From positions 2,914,001 to 2,978,000 of the forward strand of contig JAFEVB010000002.1 in NCBI GenBank assembly GCA_032629725.1: a stretch of DNA of 64,000 nucleotides. The letters run 5' to 3'. Below, piece after piece: positions 32,994-46,229 of this stretch. The notes under the pieces are model-generated. The model worked only from the letters and a program-made list of their open reading frames with translations, was not told the origin of the DNA and did not search any database. Position numbers and translations under genes: made by a program. This DNA comes from Gremmenia infestans (lineage: Eukaryota; Ascomycota; Leotiomycetes; Helotiales; Hamatocanthoscyphaceae). How positions within the stretch are numbered: position 1 is the first letter of the stretch; each line of letters starts with the position of its first letter.

Positions 32994-35900
32994 TTAGTCG
33001 CGCTGGGAGACTGAATTTTCAGCTCTTGCTCTCATGTGATTGGCTTGTGTCTCGAGACTTCGGGCCATAAGATGCGTGACTGTTACCAACATTAGTGCGC
33101 AATTACAGCGTTGAGCACGTAAACTTACCAGGCCAGACAGCAGCTTTATCAAGCATATAAGCAGTGACTCGCAAGATCTTGCTCCCATATCCGCAGTTTT
33201 CGGCTCCAGAAAGTCTTTGGGCTGCATTCATCTGAGCCACGGGCGCCATACCTGACAACTCATAGTTCATCTTAATTTCAGCACTATTCAGCACCTCTTG
33301 GATTTTGTTGAGGAGCTTGCAATCTTCTTCTTCAAGCAGCATGATACCGGGAACTTGGCTAAGATCGATGTCATCTTTGCCCAGAATTCCTAGATAACGC
33401 CCGACGCGCTCTTGTACTGTTGCAACCCACTCGGCGAGAACCTGGGCACAATCAAACGCACACATCGCTGACTGCAAAGGTAATTCTCGAGAAGTGAAAT
33501 CCGCAAATGTTACACCTAACTTATCAGACATGGAAAGAGAATCTGCTGCATAAAAGGCGGCTTTGCGAAGATGACGCTCCCGCTTCGAAGTTGAGACTGG
33601 TTGAGCAGCCACTTGATGAGTATTATTGGACTGTAGGCCATTGAGGTGCTGGCCATTATCTTGAGGTAACATGCCGACTTTGAACTCAGGTGATGAGTGT
33701 GAGGTTGGAGGAGAGTCAACGAATACAGAGCTGGTCGCAGAAGTATCGGAGTCGTTGTTGGAGTTGGGGGAGTGTTCGGCATGCTGAATAATCTCATTGC
33801 CACGGGAAAGCTCTTCCGCCATTCCATCCCAGTCTCGCTGCCAAAACTTTTCTTTCGACCGGGAAAGATTGACAAATAAGCGAACGTACGCCAAGTCCAA
33901 GAGAGGAATGCTGTCAGCGGACAAAGGACCGAATCCATAAGGGTTGGGCCGTTCTAAGCTATGATGTGGGTTGCTCGCCCAAGCTGCTTGCCAGGCTTTC
34001 AGAGCTGGCTCAATGTGCCGATGCATTTTTTCTGTTTCTTCATTTGTCCAAACCCGATTGTGGTGTCTCTGTCTCGTTTCCCAGATATAGTTGTGTATTG
34101 AGTTGATGAGAACCAGACATCCAAATGTGCTAGGTCTAAGATCACTCTTCGGTACCTCTTGAGGATTAGTGTTGGATCCGAATGATTGACCTTGGGCCAC
34201 TTGAAGCTGCTGTTGCTTTTCACTTGTGCGCAGAAGCTCGCCCAAAGCATCGTGAAATGTGACCTGGTTATGACCAGCCATATGGGCACCACCTTTACTA
34301 TAAAAGCTGCTGGCGGAATCCGCTGCCCAAAACTCCTCATCACAGGGAAGATCCAACATAATCTCGGAATTTGTCAGAGCTGGTGCATGGTTGTAGGCAG
34401 AAACGAGCAAACTGGAAAGGATGAACACGGCATAAAGTGTCCTTTTACGCTCTTCCATATCCTTCCAGCTGTGCCATTCTTGTTGATCTTCCGGAATCTC
34501 GTCGTTCCCCCAATACCCTGCGTCTTGTTGTTGATGATTGAGACCCTGGACATTTTGGGGCTGAAGTAGGTCTGCTGCCCGAGCCAGGCTTACGAGAGCA
34601 GCACAATGTGTACTTGCAATGTCCCCAGCAGTTTTGTCGCCACAATTGTGGCCATATACTACATTCAGCAGCATAGCCTGAACAAGCCATACTGGTGTGT
34701 GAACCGAGTTTTCGGGGAGTCGTGCTCCATGGTCAACCGACGTCTTTCGATGATCCGCCTTTCGAACGTCAGCTTTTCGGCGCTCCTCGAGGTATAATTG
34801 TATCATCTTCTTCGCCGATTCAAATAGCTCCTTTGACTGCGAATGTTCAAGCTCATATAAAGCTCCAATCGCGGCCATTGATAAAATAAGGCACCCACGG
34901 CCGCCAACCAATCCAGCTGCATGGCTACCATCGTTGGTATAACCTGTAACATCAAAAGAAAGTGTAGGTATGTGGAGAAATGGTAGGTGAGGATGGAAAT
35001 ATCGAATGTATGCCCCAATATAACGCTGTAGATCTTGAGTGCTTGGGAGGCCCCGAGATCCATCGGAAATGCTATTCGAGCGTCCCGAAAAATGGGGGGA
35101 TAAGGGTGAGCTGGTTGCTGGAAAGGAATATTTACGCCCCCCAAATGGTGTGCATTGGGCCAGCGCAGCCAAAAGCGCCTGGCGAGTAGAATCTGTAATA
35201 GTTGCCAGAGGTAGTGAAGACTGACTGCTTATTCCATTCATGGACATTGGCGTTTCCGGGCCGAGATTCATGGGAGGGTGGAATGCTTGTGTCGTGATCC
35301 CTGACATCATGGACGGAGAACTCATTGACGGCGGAGGTGTAGCAAAATATGGATCGCTGCCATTTTTTGCTCCGCCATTCATCATATCGTTGAAGCCGGA
35401 ATTTCCGAGGTCCAGAGTAAATGGATTAGGTGTCATCTGAGGAGGTGCCATCATTGACTGCTGCTGCCATACAGATGCCGAAGAAATGTTTGGGTTGTTC
35501 GAACCGTCTAGCATAACCTCACTAATTCCACTTTGGCTAGCAGTGCTGATTGCCGACGGCGAGGAGCCATCATCTACTGCAGTTTCGTTGGCGTCTTGAA
35601 AGGACATTTGGTGGTCAAAGCCATTCATCCAATCAAAATTCTCCTCCAATGTCTGGCTTGCGGTCATATCTGGGAAAGCTTGGAGATACGGAGATGCAGA
35701 GTCAATTACCATGGACTGGGGGGAATCATTGTAATGTAGAGCATTCGGGTTTATAGTTGAACCAGGGCCAAACATCAATCTCTCGTAATCAAAATCGGCA
35801 CTGAATCCACCATGAACTGGTGCAGTTCTTAAGCCGCCTCCAAAATCCATGTTATTGAATCCCTGAGTTTCCAATTTTGGCAGTCCGTGTCCCATACCGC

Positions 35901-36684
35901 GGTGTCCCAGAGACGAAGACATTCCATCGAAATGGTATTCGTTGTGCATGGGAAGTCCTACAAGACTAGGGTGACGGCTATGCGTATTTTGGGGTCCGTT
36001 TCTGGCAACACTGGCATTGGCCGCAGCCATCAGCTGCATATGAGCCCCATCAACATGACTTATGGTATTCGCTCTTGGCCTCATCGCTGCGGTTCCATGA
36101 CCATTCGCGACAGACCCCTTCCGCACTCTGCCGGGGCCAGCTGTACTGCTCGCGGCACTCTCCCGGCGATTTCTTGGTCTAGAAGAGGGTGTAGTTGTCA
36201 TATGCAGCTTCTGCTGGTGCCGTAATAGCAAGTCCCGGCGAGCGAAGCATCTCGTACATTCGGGGCATTCGAATGGCTTCTCCTTTGTGTGTGACCGCTC
36301 ATGGCGTTTGAGATGCTCTAATCGAGCAAACGACCTTTGGCATGTACCGCACACATGAGGTCTGGGCTTGTCTGTTTTCGGGGGAGGAAAAGTGTTCGCG
36401 GCTTTCGAATTTCCTGCAAGAAAGGGAGGTATTAGAAGAGCGTCATACAGATCAGAGAAACATATGTAAATACATATGTATATATATTGGTGAGACAAGA
36501 GAAAAGCAATTCAGTATCCCACTTATCAGTTATAACACCAAGCCCACGCTGGCAAATGCACCAGGAATTGCAACATACCATTTTCAGAGTTGACTCCACC
36601 ACTGGCTCCAGCGGCATTAGAAGACGTTGTGGCAGGCATTGCGAGAGGTTGTTGTTGGTTTATAGGTGTTGATTCGCTCAGCAT
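32994..36684 (-). CDS. C2H2 zinc finger / fungal-specific transcription factor
   Basis: Exons 36684-36579, 36413-33129 and 33079-32994, giving 1158 residues. Two C2H2 fingers lie at about residues 55-108 (HVCGTCQRSFARLEHLKRHERSH, split here as C-x2-C-x12-H-x3-H, then FECPECTRCFARRDLLLRHQQKLH). A long Ser/Met/Pro/Asn-rich region follows. From about residue 480 a fungal transcription factor middle homology region begins (DLQRYIGAYIRYFHPHLPFLHIPTL, then ASTHCAALVSLARAADL and DLPCDEEFWAAD). This Adr1/Klf1-like layout is typical of Pezizomycotina regulators of carbon use or development. The exact orthologue is not recognised. The last exon codes VTHLMARSLETQANH to the stop. A 6-kb gene-poor region lies upstream. 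Confidence 0.9.
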
Positions 36685-36908
36685 CGTCGAGTGTCGTCGT
36701 CAAGGAGGGGCAATAATCAATTGGGGCGGCGGAAACAGCTTCTACGAGGCGGGCTTTGGCATGCTAGAGACACACAACCTTAAACTCAGCACTCCATTCG
36801 TTTGTTGATCGAACAACAGCAACAGACGGGATGTGAATAAAACAAATGTAGGATCTAGGTCTGATCTGATCTGGATTGAGACGGGCGAAAGAGAAGCAAG
36901 AGGTGAAT

Positions 36909-36933
36909 ATGGATATGGATGGATATGGATAGG
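36909..36933. repeat. ATGGAT repeat
   Basis: Imperfect ATGGAT units run in the C2H2 gene's upstream region. Confidence 0.6.
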
Positions 36934-37175
36934 ATCATAGGAGGAGGGATGTTTGGACTCACAGCTTCGGCCTGTCGCCAATAATGAGCGAGTGGCTACA
37001 GTAGCTAGAGCTGGCGGGTGGTTAACTGGGGACTTGCAGGTGCGCTGCGTCTTTCTGCGTCTGCGTCTGCGTCGCTGCGGTACTGACCCGTAAGTTCTAC
37101 TGTACTTTACTGTACTATACTACCTTATAGGTACATACCGTAAGTACAGACTGTCTGTATATTTCTATTATCTGG

Positions 37176-37200
37176 CCTGCCTGCCTGCCTGCCCACCCAC
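37176..37200. repeat. CCTG tetranucleotide repeat
   Basis: About four tandem CCTG units are followed by CCCACCCAC, upstream of the C2H2 gene. Confidence 0.6.
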
Positions 37201-40200
37201 TTATCGCTTCGACCGCTGCAACCACACCAAATTCATCCACTCACTGCCAGCCAGCCAGCAGCCAAAACAGCCAGGGGACCACCTGTTGCTGCTTTGCTCT
37301 GCTTCTGCACTTCTGCACCTTTTAACCGAACCAAACCCGGTCGTGTCCTGCCTGAGCTCGAGTTTCCAGCGACTTGCAGGCAGGGCCCCCAGTTGCAGGT
37401 CTAAAGTTGCGATATGGTCTTGTAGATATATGGGCCGTTGACGAGACGAGACTATGCTTTGGTGCTGACGCTTTCTTGGTGGCCGTTCCAACGTCTTCCG
37501 CTTGTGGATTGACAATGATGTTGTTGTACGAGATCAGAAGAAAGCGTTCCACAGTGGAGCAAAAGTTCGGTCACTGCGATGTATGTCCACGAGTCTGTCT
37601 GACTACTTCCAAACGCCGTCAACTGTGGCAGCTTGTGGCTAGCCGTCAACGCCGGAAATGGAGAGACCCAGGGCAGTACGGAGTGCTACTATAAAATTAC
37701 TTTAGTAGTCGCAACGCTGAACGCGGTACAGCACGGAACTGTAAATTTATTATGGAGCGCCAGCAGCGAAGAAGTCTCGAAGGGGCTGGCCTCAATGGTG
37801 GGTGACCTAGATGACCAACAGTCGGAGGTACGGGCATGCACTTCAAGGATGAGCATCATTTCATTCGACTACTATTGGCGCTGGCACGCAAGGGTTAGCG
37901 TGGCCTGGAGCAGCAAGCGTTGTCTGAAGGGGATAGTCAAGTTTGGAATGCCGTTTAGATTGGAAATGGAGGGCTACTAGCTAGGAAACGAGGCCACTTC
38001 AAGGGAATGGAATGAGAATAGAATCTGTTATTCTCAGTAAGAAGTGCTGCTCTGACGCCCATGGACTATCTACTCTAAGCATTCTTCGTATTGGACGGGA
38101 AAAGGCTCAAATCTTGAACCGCTTGAACCGTTCAAGGTCCCGAAAGGAAGAGGCAACCCAAGGAGTGTTCCTGATTGGCTGGCGTCCACTCGAGGATGGT
38201 CTCTTCCGCTGCATATCATATTAAAATCACTAGGTAATTGATCCAACCATATATTGATATTCTTACGCTATAGGTAAAAGGCAAACTTACCTAGTGTTTG
38301 GGATGTTTGAAAATGCCTCGCCTCGCATACTGCATCTCGTTGATATGCTCGCTTGTTACACACGAAATGCATATCAGAGTAGCGGGAATATATCTCACTC
38401 CGGGCAGCAGGTATCAGCAGGTATCAGGTGCGGCATTGTCAAGATACTTGTACAAGATAAATCTACCTGTCAGCAGTGGAGAGAGAAGTACCAGTGACAA
38501 TTTACTCGATTGGCCACGCAGAATTTCCCAGTATGCTCTCCTGAAAGAAGGTTTTGCATTTCTAGACCCACCATTATGCTGCTGCATATCTGGGCCCTCC
38601 CGAAGAAGCGAAGAAGTGATAGGATGCAGGTTCATCTACAAGTAAACCAAAAACCACAAGTACAGCATGACCACTTCAGAGGTTATTCTTGATTCTTGAG
38701 TTCAGTGTCGCTCCTTTGTGTCCAGAAGAGTCCTCGTACCGGAAATGCAACTATTCCAACTGCCAGTTTTGCTTCTCTCCGCATTACTTCCGGGTTCGTT
38801 TCCCCACAGTGGAGTGGAGTGGCTATGGCTCGGGCGATCCATGTTCAATCACCGAAACGAACCGGCGATAAGATAGCATCAAGCAGTTGATCATCTGGAG
38901 GGGTTCCAACCTTCGTTTCGTACCTGACTGATGACGGCCGTGATGACGAAGTAATTGACCTCGGCAGAAGACCATTCGCTGGTGTAACTTTGGCAAGGAA
39001 AAGCCATGTACGCTGCAGACTCCTGGCTTTATGGAAGTGGAAGTGGAAGGGGAAGTACGAAATAACATGGAGGTGTTGATCTAACGGCAAGTCCTACCGA
39101 TTTGCCTCCCTCTGCGTTTACCCTCCTGGCCCTACTGTACCGTGCTCCATCGTGAAGGGCTCTGCTGCTCAGGTGATATGTTAGTGAGGCGCTGCTGTAT
39201 GGGTTGCATGGGTAGCTTGGATAGAAGTGTATTGAGGCGCGTAGCGTGGCATAGGTGGCAACAGATTAGTAGCCTGACTACTAAGCTTCCCTTCTCCCTC
39301 CGTTTTCTCATCCGCTGGAATCAGGACCCAGGAGGTCTTCTCCTTCGACTCGGCGCCCGGCCAACTTAAGCCATCCCATCAGCAGGGTTCTGCTTGCACC
39401 TGCTCGCAACCCATATAAATTTAGTCAATCGAGGATGGTCCTGGGAAGCAACATGGCTCGAATGATAGGCAGAGCAGCCATCGATCCCGGTCTTACACCC
39501 CTGTCTTCCCCAGCTTTTCAAGCCACTTTGGCCGTCAACACTAGCGATGTATGCAGACACGGAGTACCCCTTTGAAATTCGATACAGCACTACTAGGTAC
39601 ATACGAAGTACTGTATTAGTTGAGATAGTAGAGCTTCATCTTATCCGGAAACTGATATTACCCTCACCGGCTGCTGCTGTAGTCTTTACTTATATCCAGC
39701 TTGAAATATTCTTGATGTCAATTACATTAACCACAGGTAGAAGTAGACGGAGCAGCGCCACTACCTACGCTTGGACTCGGGAGTAAGGTTTCCCACTAAT
39801 AACTCCCCAGACCCCAGATCTAGAAACCACCGACGGCAGTATAGTAACTTAAATGTAAAAATTGAGTTCAGGACTTTCGTATTTCCTTCCCGGTTCAGTT
39901 CACCAATAAAGTATGGTAGCCACCATCCAAGGGAGGAGGAAGTATCCGCATCCTCAATCAAAACATGCAGAACCAGAACCACTTGACGGCTTTTGAATCT
40001 CCGATCGAAGAAACTAACTTTCCCAGCTTCCCTGGCCTCCCGTCTACCATGCCATGTCCTGCCGCTCGGTTCCCTCCTTCCCGACATCGACCCGTTGTCA
40101 CAGTTTCTCCTTACCCCAGACTTTTATGAAGCAATCTTCAGCCTGCTGACTTTTTGACTCAAGGCGAGTGGACTGTGCACAACTATGGCGAGAAAAAAGG

Positions 40201-42937
40201 TACCACCGGGTATCTGAGGTCCAATAAACGTTGTTGGGTTCAACACTAACAGGGTCACCAAAGCATCATCGGCCCATCAAGGTGGACGTGAAAACTCGTA
40301 ATAACTGGATCACTGCTTTCTCAGATAACTCTCTTTGCTGTCGGTCTCTTTCCGCGGCCGAGAGCGTTATTGTCCACTGCCGATGCTGCATCATTCGTTA
40401 TCGCTTACGGAGGTAGATCGTTAAATCCAGGACTGATTATTCCCCAGAGATATTCCCCGGATTCAAAACTCGGTAGCCGTTCTAGAAGTAGAATTGAGAC
40501 ATTTACTTCGAAGTAGTACGCGGTAACTTTTCTAATTATGTATCAGAGCATCTAGATTTAACCATTTCAGGCCTTAACCCCCGAGGCTACATGAAGGGTT
40601 TATTTCTGCTACTCATTGAGGGACGGCACATGATTCAGTAAGATTCAGAGTTGAAAGTAATTTCTTACAGCGTCAGCGTTAAGACTTATTGCAATTTGTA
40701 ATATGACTTACACTTACTCCAGTTTATGTGTTTATTTAGTGCAATTCGGAGAACGGTAACACTCGTATCCGTACTGTTCCCGAACCCAATCGAATCGAAT
40801 TGGTCTTGTACTTCGTACGACTGACGATCATCGAACATCGACTGAGACCAGCAGCCTTCCTTTAACATTGACATCTGCAACAAAATACGCGACTTGCAGA
40901 ACAAGTAAATCAATCACAGATTCTTCATAATATTGAAACATATTAAGGATTAGCAATCAGTCGTCATCGATCGGCCAACACTGCGTTGCTGTTATCGCAT
41001 ATAAACCACCTACGGTCTTATAACCATTTTCAAAAACCCCGGATGATCCTTCGGGACATATCTCCGCTAGGAACCTTCGCCAGTATGCCCTATAGCGTCT
41101 GCGGTCTTCACAAGCCTCCCTTTCTCTAACAAACTCCCGTCGCCAGAGGATCTACTACACACCACATCACACCTTCACAGCTGCAGCTTTACGAAATGTC
41201 GCATAAGAAGCAACGCCTTCACTTAAGGGGTCCAGGGTCCTACGCTACTGTACAACTTCCATACCGGCCCACTTACCCACTACGACCCGTTTCGCCCCCT
41301 TTTATGTCATTTCTATGTCTAATGTATGCTGGAAAACTCTGATATTTTCAAGCACTTCCCATCAAAGAGGTTTTGGGGTGAAGCTGCCGGCAGACGTCAG
41401 CCTAGAAACAAACATTCGACTTTGTCCAGAACAGGCAGGTAACGGGCCGGCAGGTACGGCAGGTACGGCAAGACAAAGAATTTCAATCTTTAGTTGCCTT
41501 TGTCTGGGGTAATGTTTGAGTTTCTAAATTGAAATAGTGGTTCGAGATTTGCATGGCGTTGTACGGAGTAGAATTGCAACTCGTGGCCATGAGGCTGTTT
41601 TTAGAATTCTTGGAAAATGGAGTGGCGACTGAGTGGCATGGCATGGCATTCCCGTGGCAAAACCCGCTGGCGGCATTGCACTGCAGGAGCGTTGGCAGAA
41701 GTATCTACTGCTGTGTTTTTCGTCGTCGTTACAATTCGTCCGGCAATGTCAAAGTGACACGAAAAGATTGGTACATCGAGGAACTGGGAGAGACTGTCTC
41801 GGATTGAGGTTCATTGCGAAGAATGTACATGTTGAAGTGGTTGGCAAGCTTACAGAATTACCTGCCGAAGATCAGAATCGGCAGTTGCCTCTCAGCGTTG
41901 AGTTCATTACTACCCTTCTCTTTAAGTACCTGAGTCCGGAAAGATTTTCGGGGGCATTCAAACGCACAAGCAGCCAGGAGCTCCTAAGCATTCAGGGTAG
42001 TTCACACATGAATCGCAGGAAGACTTGTCAACAGATTGCTAGCCTGTAAGGTGACGAGTGTCGTCGGAAGGACGAGAGTGTATCGTCTACTAGTATTCTG
42101 GCTGCAAAGTATTGTATGCTGATATTGGATCTGGGTGCTGGGTGTTGGGTGTCCTACTGTATAGTACACTTCACAAACTTATTGCTTCGAGTTGAGCAGT
42201 CAAGCTACCTTCCACTTCTCTACCACCAGTCCTCAAATGGTGCTATCACTGATGGTTTTATACATTACAGCATGCGCTGAACTCCCAACAAGTCGGTTTC
42301 ATCTCACGGCGAAAGATCCAATTGGCCCCCCAAGTCTCTCCAACATATCATCGAGGTATGTTACTCTCCCCCCGTCCTAGCAGGAATACTTTCAATTGTT
42401 TGAAATGCCTACTTTCTCGAATCTAGCCTAGAGAATTTCTTTTTCAACATGCCTCCTTAGACTCATCTAGTCAGGAGCACGATGTTCTAGTTATGCGAAT
42501 ATAAATTGTCATCAAGAAGCACTGTTAGAATTCGAACTTGACCTATTTTTTCACTACACCCCAAGTTTCCAGCCCTTACCCTTCCTTGTTCGATCAAAAC
42601 TTTTGTATCTCGTCTTTCTGAGCCGGTTGCCAAGGATATATTTTTCTCCTCACAAACCATGTCTGAACTGGTCTTCGAACTCGGAAGAAGGCCGAGCTGA
42701 GCTTTGCTGTGCTGTGCTGCTAGGCGCGGAGTCTTTCTATTGTACCAGCCTTGTGTAGCATGCATATTCTCATTATCTTATCCCAGTACCATGAATCCTG
42801 TCATATCCTTCAATGCCCTAGAATTTATACCCTACCAATCAATTATCAAGACATGCACCACCAGGGACCTCTCTATAGTTTCATCCTCTCATACTTTCCT
42901 CGGGAGGGAAATAGTACAGTACCTCGTATAATCTAAA

Positions 42938-43533
42938 ATGACCCCGAGGCACTCCGAGACTTTCTCAACCCTCAAGAAGTTCGAAATACCCTCATACCAC
43001 TTTGATGGCCCCTTGATTTCTCGAACACGTGTCGAAGATGTATGTACTCCTATCTTAGTATAGCCAGGTTTGTAGAAAGCAGAAAGCAGATAAGAAGGAC
43101 TCGAATAAAATTTTACAATGCGTTCATCTTCACTACTTCGTCTTTAAATAAACCCTCCTCGCATACTCGCCCCCCCTAAACCGAAGAAATTAATCGTCAG
43201 CTCTGTCAGCTCTGTCGGCTCTCTCTATGCGAAGCCTTCGTCGCGAGCTCCTCGGTCTTCCATCCGAACTTCTTCGCCAACCGTGCCATCATATACGACC
43301 GCATAATCTCCAACGCTCCTTCCAGCGAGCGCGCGCTGCAGGAAGATCTCCTTCCCCCCTGCCCACCACCAAAGATCGTCCGCCATATTCTAGACGGACA
43401 ACTCCATGCAAAGTGCGTGGAAATCCGAACGCGCGATGGCTTGAATTTGATTGGTGTCAGATACATTCTCAGCTGGCTGGATGTTGTAAAATACCTCCTC
43501 TCCTCCCTCGGTATAAGACAAAAGCTAAGCTAG
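42938..43533 (+). CDS. Candidate two-exon gene of unknown function
   Basis: Proposed exons 42938-43039 and 43210-43533, about 141 residues; an alternative acceptor at 43201 adds three residues. Exon 1 starts MTPRHSETFSTLKKFEIPSY and ends RTRVED before a GTATGT donor. Exon 2 has no start codon of its own but reads as clean protein: an LCEAFVASSSVFHPNFFANR start, then IIYDRIISNAPSSERALQED, VRHILDGQLHAKCVEIRTRD and a hydrophobic end VRYILSWLDVVKYLLSSLG. Both tandem CAG acceptors keep phase 0. I recognise no family. A minus-strand frame of 86 codons overlaps exon 2 but has poorer composition. Exon 2 is the strong part; the join is inference. Confidence 0.5.
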
Positions 43534-44154
43534 CTAGCCATGCATGCTTCGAGGTTTATTCCCTCTCACTGAGAAGAAAGAGGCTTGATTGAAGTGCGTC
43601 ACGTCTCTCTCACCCGCAAGGAGAGTTGTTGGTTGCGCTTCATTCATACTCTCTCTATTGCTTTCTTGCTTCTTGAAATCGAATAAGCTCCAACAAGGAT
43701 TTTTTTATGTGTGGCAATCTCGATGCACATTGAATTGGTCCTGAAAACATGCTTAGCTTGCTTCATTTGAATATACGAACAACTGAGTAGTAAGCATGCA
43801 ATTCGGCCGAGAAGCAAAACGGCGATCAAAAGTATACAAGCGTGTCCTTGACACAACTCTTTGGAATGTGCAATGCTTTGGTAGAGACCAAGACCAAGAC
43901 CAAGACAGAATTCTTGATTTCAGCCATGTGTACCTTGTATATTCAAGCTCTGTGGAACCTGCCAGTATGAATATGGACACCGAATGCCAACAGGAAAATA
44001 GCGAATTGAGTATTAAATTAGTGTGGACATTTGAGCCTGACATGTGCCAAATGCTATCTATAAATCTCGTAACAACCCACGCCAAGAACTCCAAACACCA
44101 GGCTGGCGTTATAGCAGCCGTTCCATCCCCACTCATATTACACCATATTCATCA
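43534..44154. other. Convergent intergenic region, no gene supported
   Basis: 620 bases with opposing frames of about 125 codons on both strands (43796-44164 plus, 43753-44136 minus). Both run through a GACCAA repeat, which argues against either. Confidence 0.5.
43886..43906. repeat. GACCAA hexanucleotide repeat
   Basis: Three and a half tandem GACCAA units. Confidence 0.75.
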
Positions 44155-46229
44155 TCATGCATGACCGCCGTTTGCCACACTCATAGGATTCTTCGCGTCG
44201 TATTTGTCTAGCTCACTGCCGTCTCCGGAGTAGCCAATCATGTCTCGATTATCGTCGATGAGTCGTGCATACTCAAGGAGTAAGCGGTACATATAAATCT
44301 TCTCGGGGTTAGCCGCGGTAAGGATGGTGCAGTTACACATTAGGATGGCTTACCTCGATATCTTCTTTCCTGAGCACTTTTTTTGCCCACTCCCTTCCTT
44401 GACGTCCCAGCTTCCGGCCCTCGAAAGAATGTCGCTGGATATAAGGTTTATTTGGCTCTCCAGGCTTTCCAAGACCAATAAAATATGTCAAAATGCTGTA
44501 GAGTTCGTCATACCGATTGTCCAGAGGCACAAAGTGCCTCCACGCGAAAAGTCGAGAGTCATGCCACTCCCTAAAGATCGTAGCCTTAATACCTAGACTT
44601 TTGCTTAGTAGAAAAGCATGCCACCTTCCGGAGAATGAGTGTCCATCGACATCCACAACGAACTTCGATTCGAACTGCTCGCTCAAAGTCGTTATATTCT
44701 TGAAGGAGAAGACATCGTCATAGAAGTGACAATCCGGAACACAGGAAGCAGCTTCTGTAAATCCCACGTCGGTGTGCTTCAACGCGAATTCACCAGGACC
44801 AAAATCATCATAATTGTTGTAGACTCCCGGTATGTTGGTGTCTTGGGTCATGATTTGAACTTTCTTGTCCGCCATGACAGTCCCATTGCTGAGCAAAACC
44901 AGCCGGTGGCGGTGCATGTTTTTATAGGTCTCGACGGTATTCGTCCCACCTGATGTGACCCCTCTCCAAATCATACTATCGTGCTTGTCGTCCCAGTCAT
45001 AGTCGAACTTGGGGTCATATTCGTAGCGGTCATCATCCTTATAGTACATATTTGCTGGAAATAGTATATCGTTGTTGACATTGACTTTACACTCCCCGAA
45101 AATGGGGAGCAGGCGCTTGCTTGCGACTATCGAACTCGAAGCATAGAGAAAGCCGTGTTTGTCCTGGATTTCAGGACCAATAGTGCAGAGATCAGACGAG
45201 AGATTGAAGTTCGTGACAAAGCCTCCTTGCTGAAGCTTGTAAGTGGCCTCGGCTGATTCTGCAGCTGAGTTCCCATCTCTAACATGGGACTCAGGTGGGC
45301 ATCCTTCTTTTGCAATATTCATGTATTGCGAACCAGGAGCTCGAAACCACTGCGCATCCGTCAAGCTCGGGGCCGGATCTTGATCCTTCCACAAGCCAGT
45401 TATGTTTGTCGACCATTCTGCGAGAGCATCAGGGACTATGCGCCTAGTTCTTTCCTCTGCAGCAAGGAGCTTTTGCATATCGTCCCACGGCACGACCACT
45501 CGGGGCTGGTCTAACCTGTTCATCGCAATATCCATATCTGGCAGTTTGTTGACGAATGGCTCCACCATCTTAGCCATTGTTTCTATGCGCCACCCTGAAT
45601 TCGAAAGCTTCCAGACTTTTCCATCTCGAATGTGAAGACCTGAGACCCCATCCGCGTCGTTCTCATGCATATGCGCAGCCAGCGATCGGATCTCAGCTGG
45701 CTCGACTCCCCAGAAAGGCCGTAGGTCGTCCATGATTTGCGTAAAGTCGTCGACATTATGGACGGTCCTTTCTCGTGCGAATTTGTACCATTCGCGAAAC
45801 CCAGGTGGAGGATGTCTTCCATAGGTCTTTCTGTACCTGCGGACTGTCTCGCCGAAAGTCATTGACCTCGACTCTTCATATTGATTCCATGCCTCGTCGC
45901 CTTTCTTCATCAGCTCGGAAATGGGATGCTGGTCATCGATACCGACGAGCTCTTCAAAAGTATCGCTGTTGTCGTGGTGCCATGAGGGCAGTTTGGGAAG
46001 CTGCGTAACTAGTGAGTAACTGAAATGAGAATTCCAAGGATGGGGGACGTACATTGGGATCTGGAGGAGTGTCTTGACCACTCTTGTCTTTGTAGGGTAT
46101 GGAAATCTTCTTTATTGGGGAGGGCACATCGGTGCCTGTGAGCAAGAACAGATTGACCAGGAGAATGACGACGCCGACAATAGCAACGGACAAGAAGAGC
46201 CGTTGCTTCCCCCGATCAAAGGTAGCCAT
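44155..46229 (-). CDS. Glycosyltransferase family 90 (CAP10-like), type II membrane protein
   Basis: Exons 46229-46053, 46000-44354 and 44298-44155, all in phase 0, giving 655 residues. A single N-terminal membrane anchor (FLSVAIVGVVILLVNLFLL, residues ~12-31) follows a short cytosolic end, the type II layout of Golgi glycosyltransferases. The luminal part ends in the CAP10/GT90 domain: MIWRGVTSGG, HRHRLVLLS, KFVVDVDGHSFSGRWHAFL, SLGIKATIFREWHDSRLFAWRHFVPLD and YDELYSILTYF. The DVDGHSFSGRW block and EWHDSRL are family hallmarks. Relatives in Cryptococcus (Cap10, Cxt1) act in capsule and glycan xylosylation; here a xylosyltransferase role is plausible but unproven. A 109-residue Pro/charged stem follows the anchor. 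Confidence 0.93.

Larger units (their letters stand above)
36685..42937. other. Six-kilobase gene-poor region upstream of the C2H2 gene
   Basis: I see no gene that can be supported here. It includes simple repeats (36909-36933, 37176-37200), TACGGAGTA at 41562-41570, and AT-rich patches near 40490-40960. Frames such as 39761-40087 (minus) and 41633-42049 (plus) were weighed and left out. Small spliced genes could still be hidden. Confidence 0.45.

Noticed and set aside
33516..33938. 140-codon minus-strand ORF
   Set aside because: Alternative frame inside the C2H2 transcription factor exon.
41633..42049. 138-codon plus-strand ORF in the gene-poor interval
   Set aside because: Weak start, overlaps another frame, no domain features; likely chance.
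43206..43466. 86-codon minus-strand ORF
   Set aside because: It overlaps exon 2 of the plus-strand candidate gene, whose frame has better composition and no need for a weak start.
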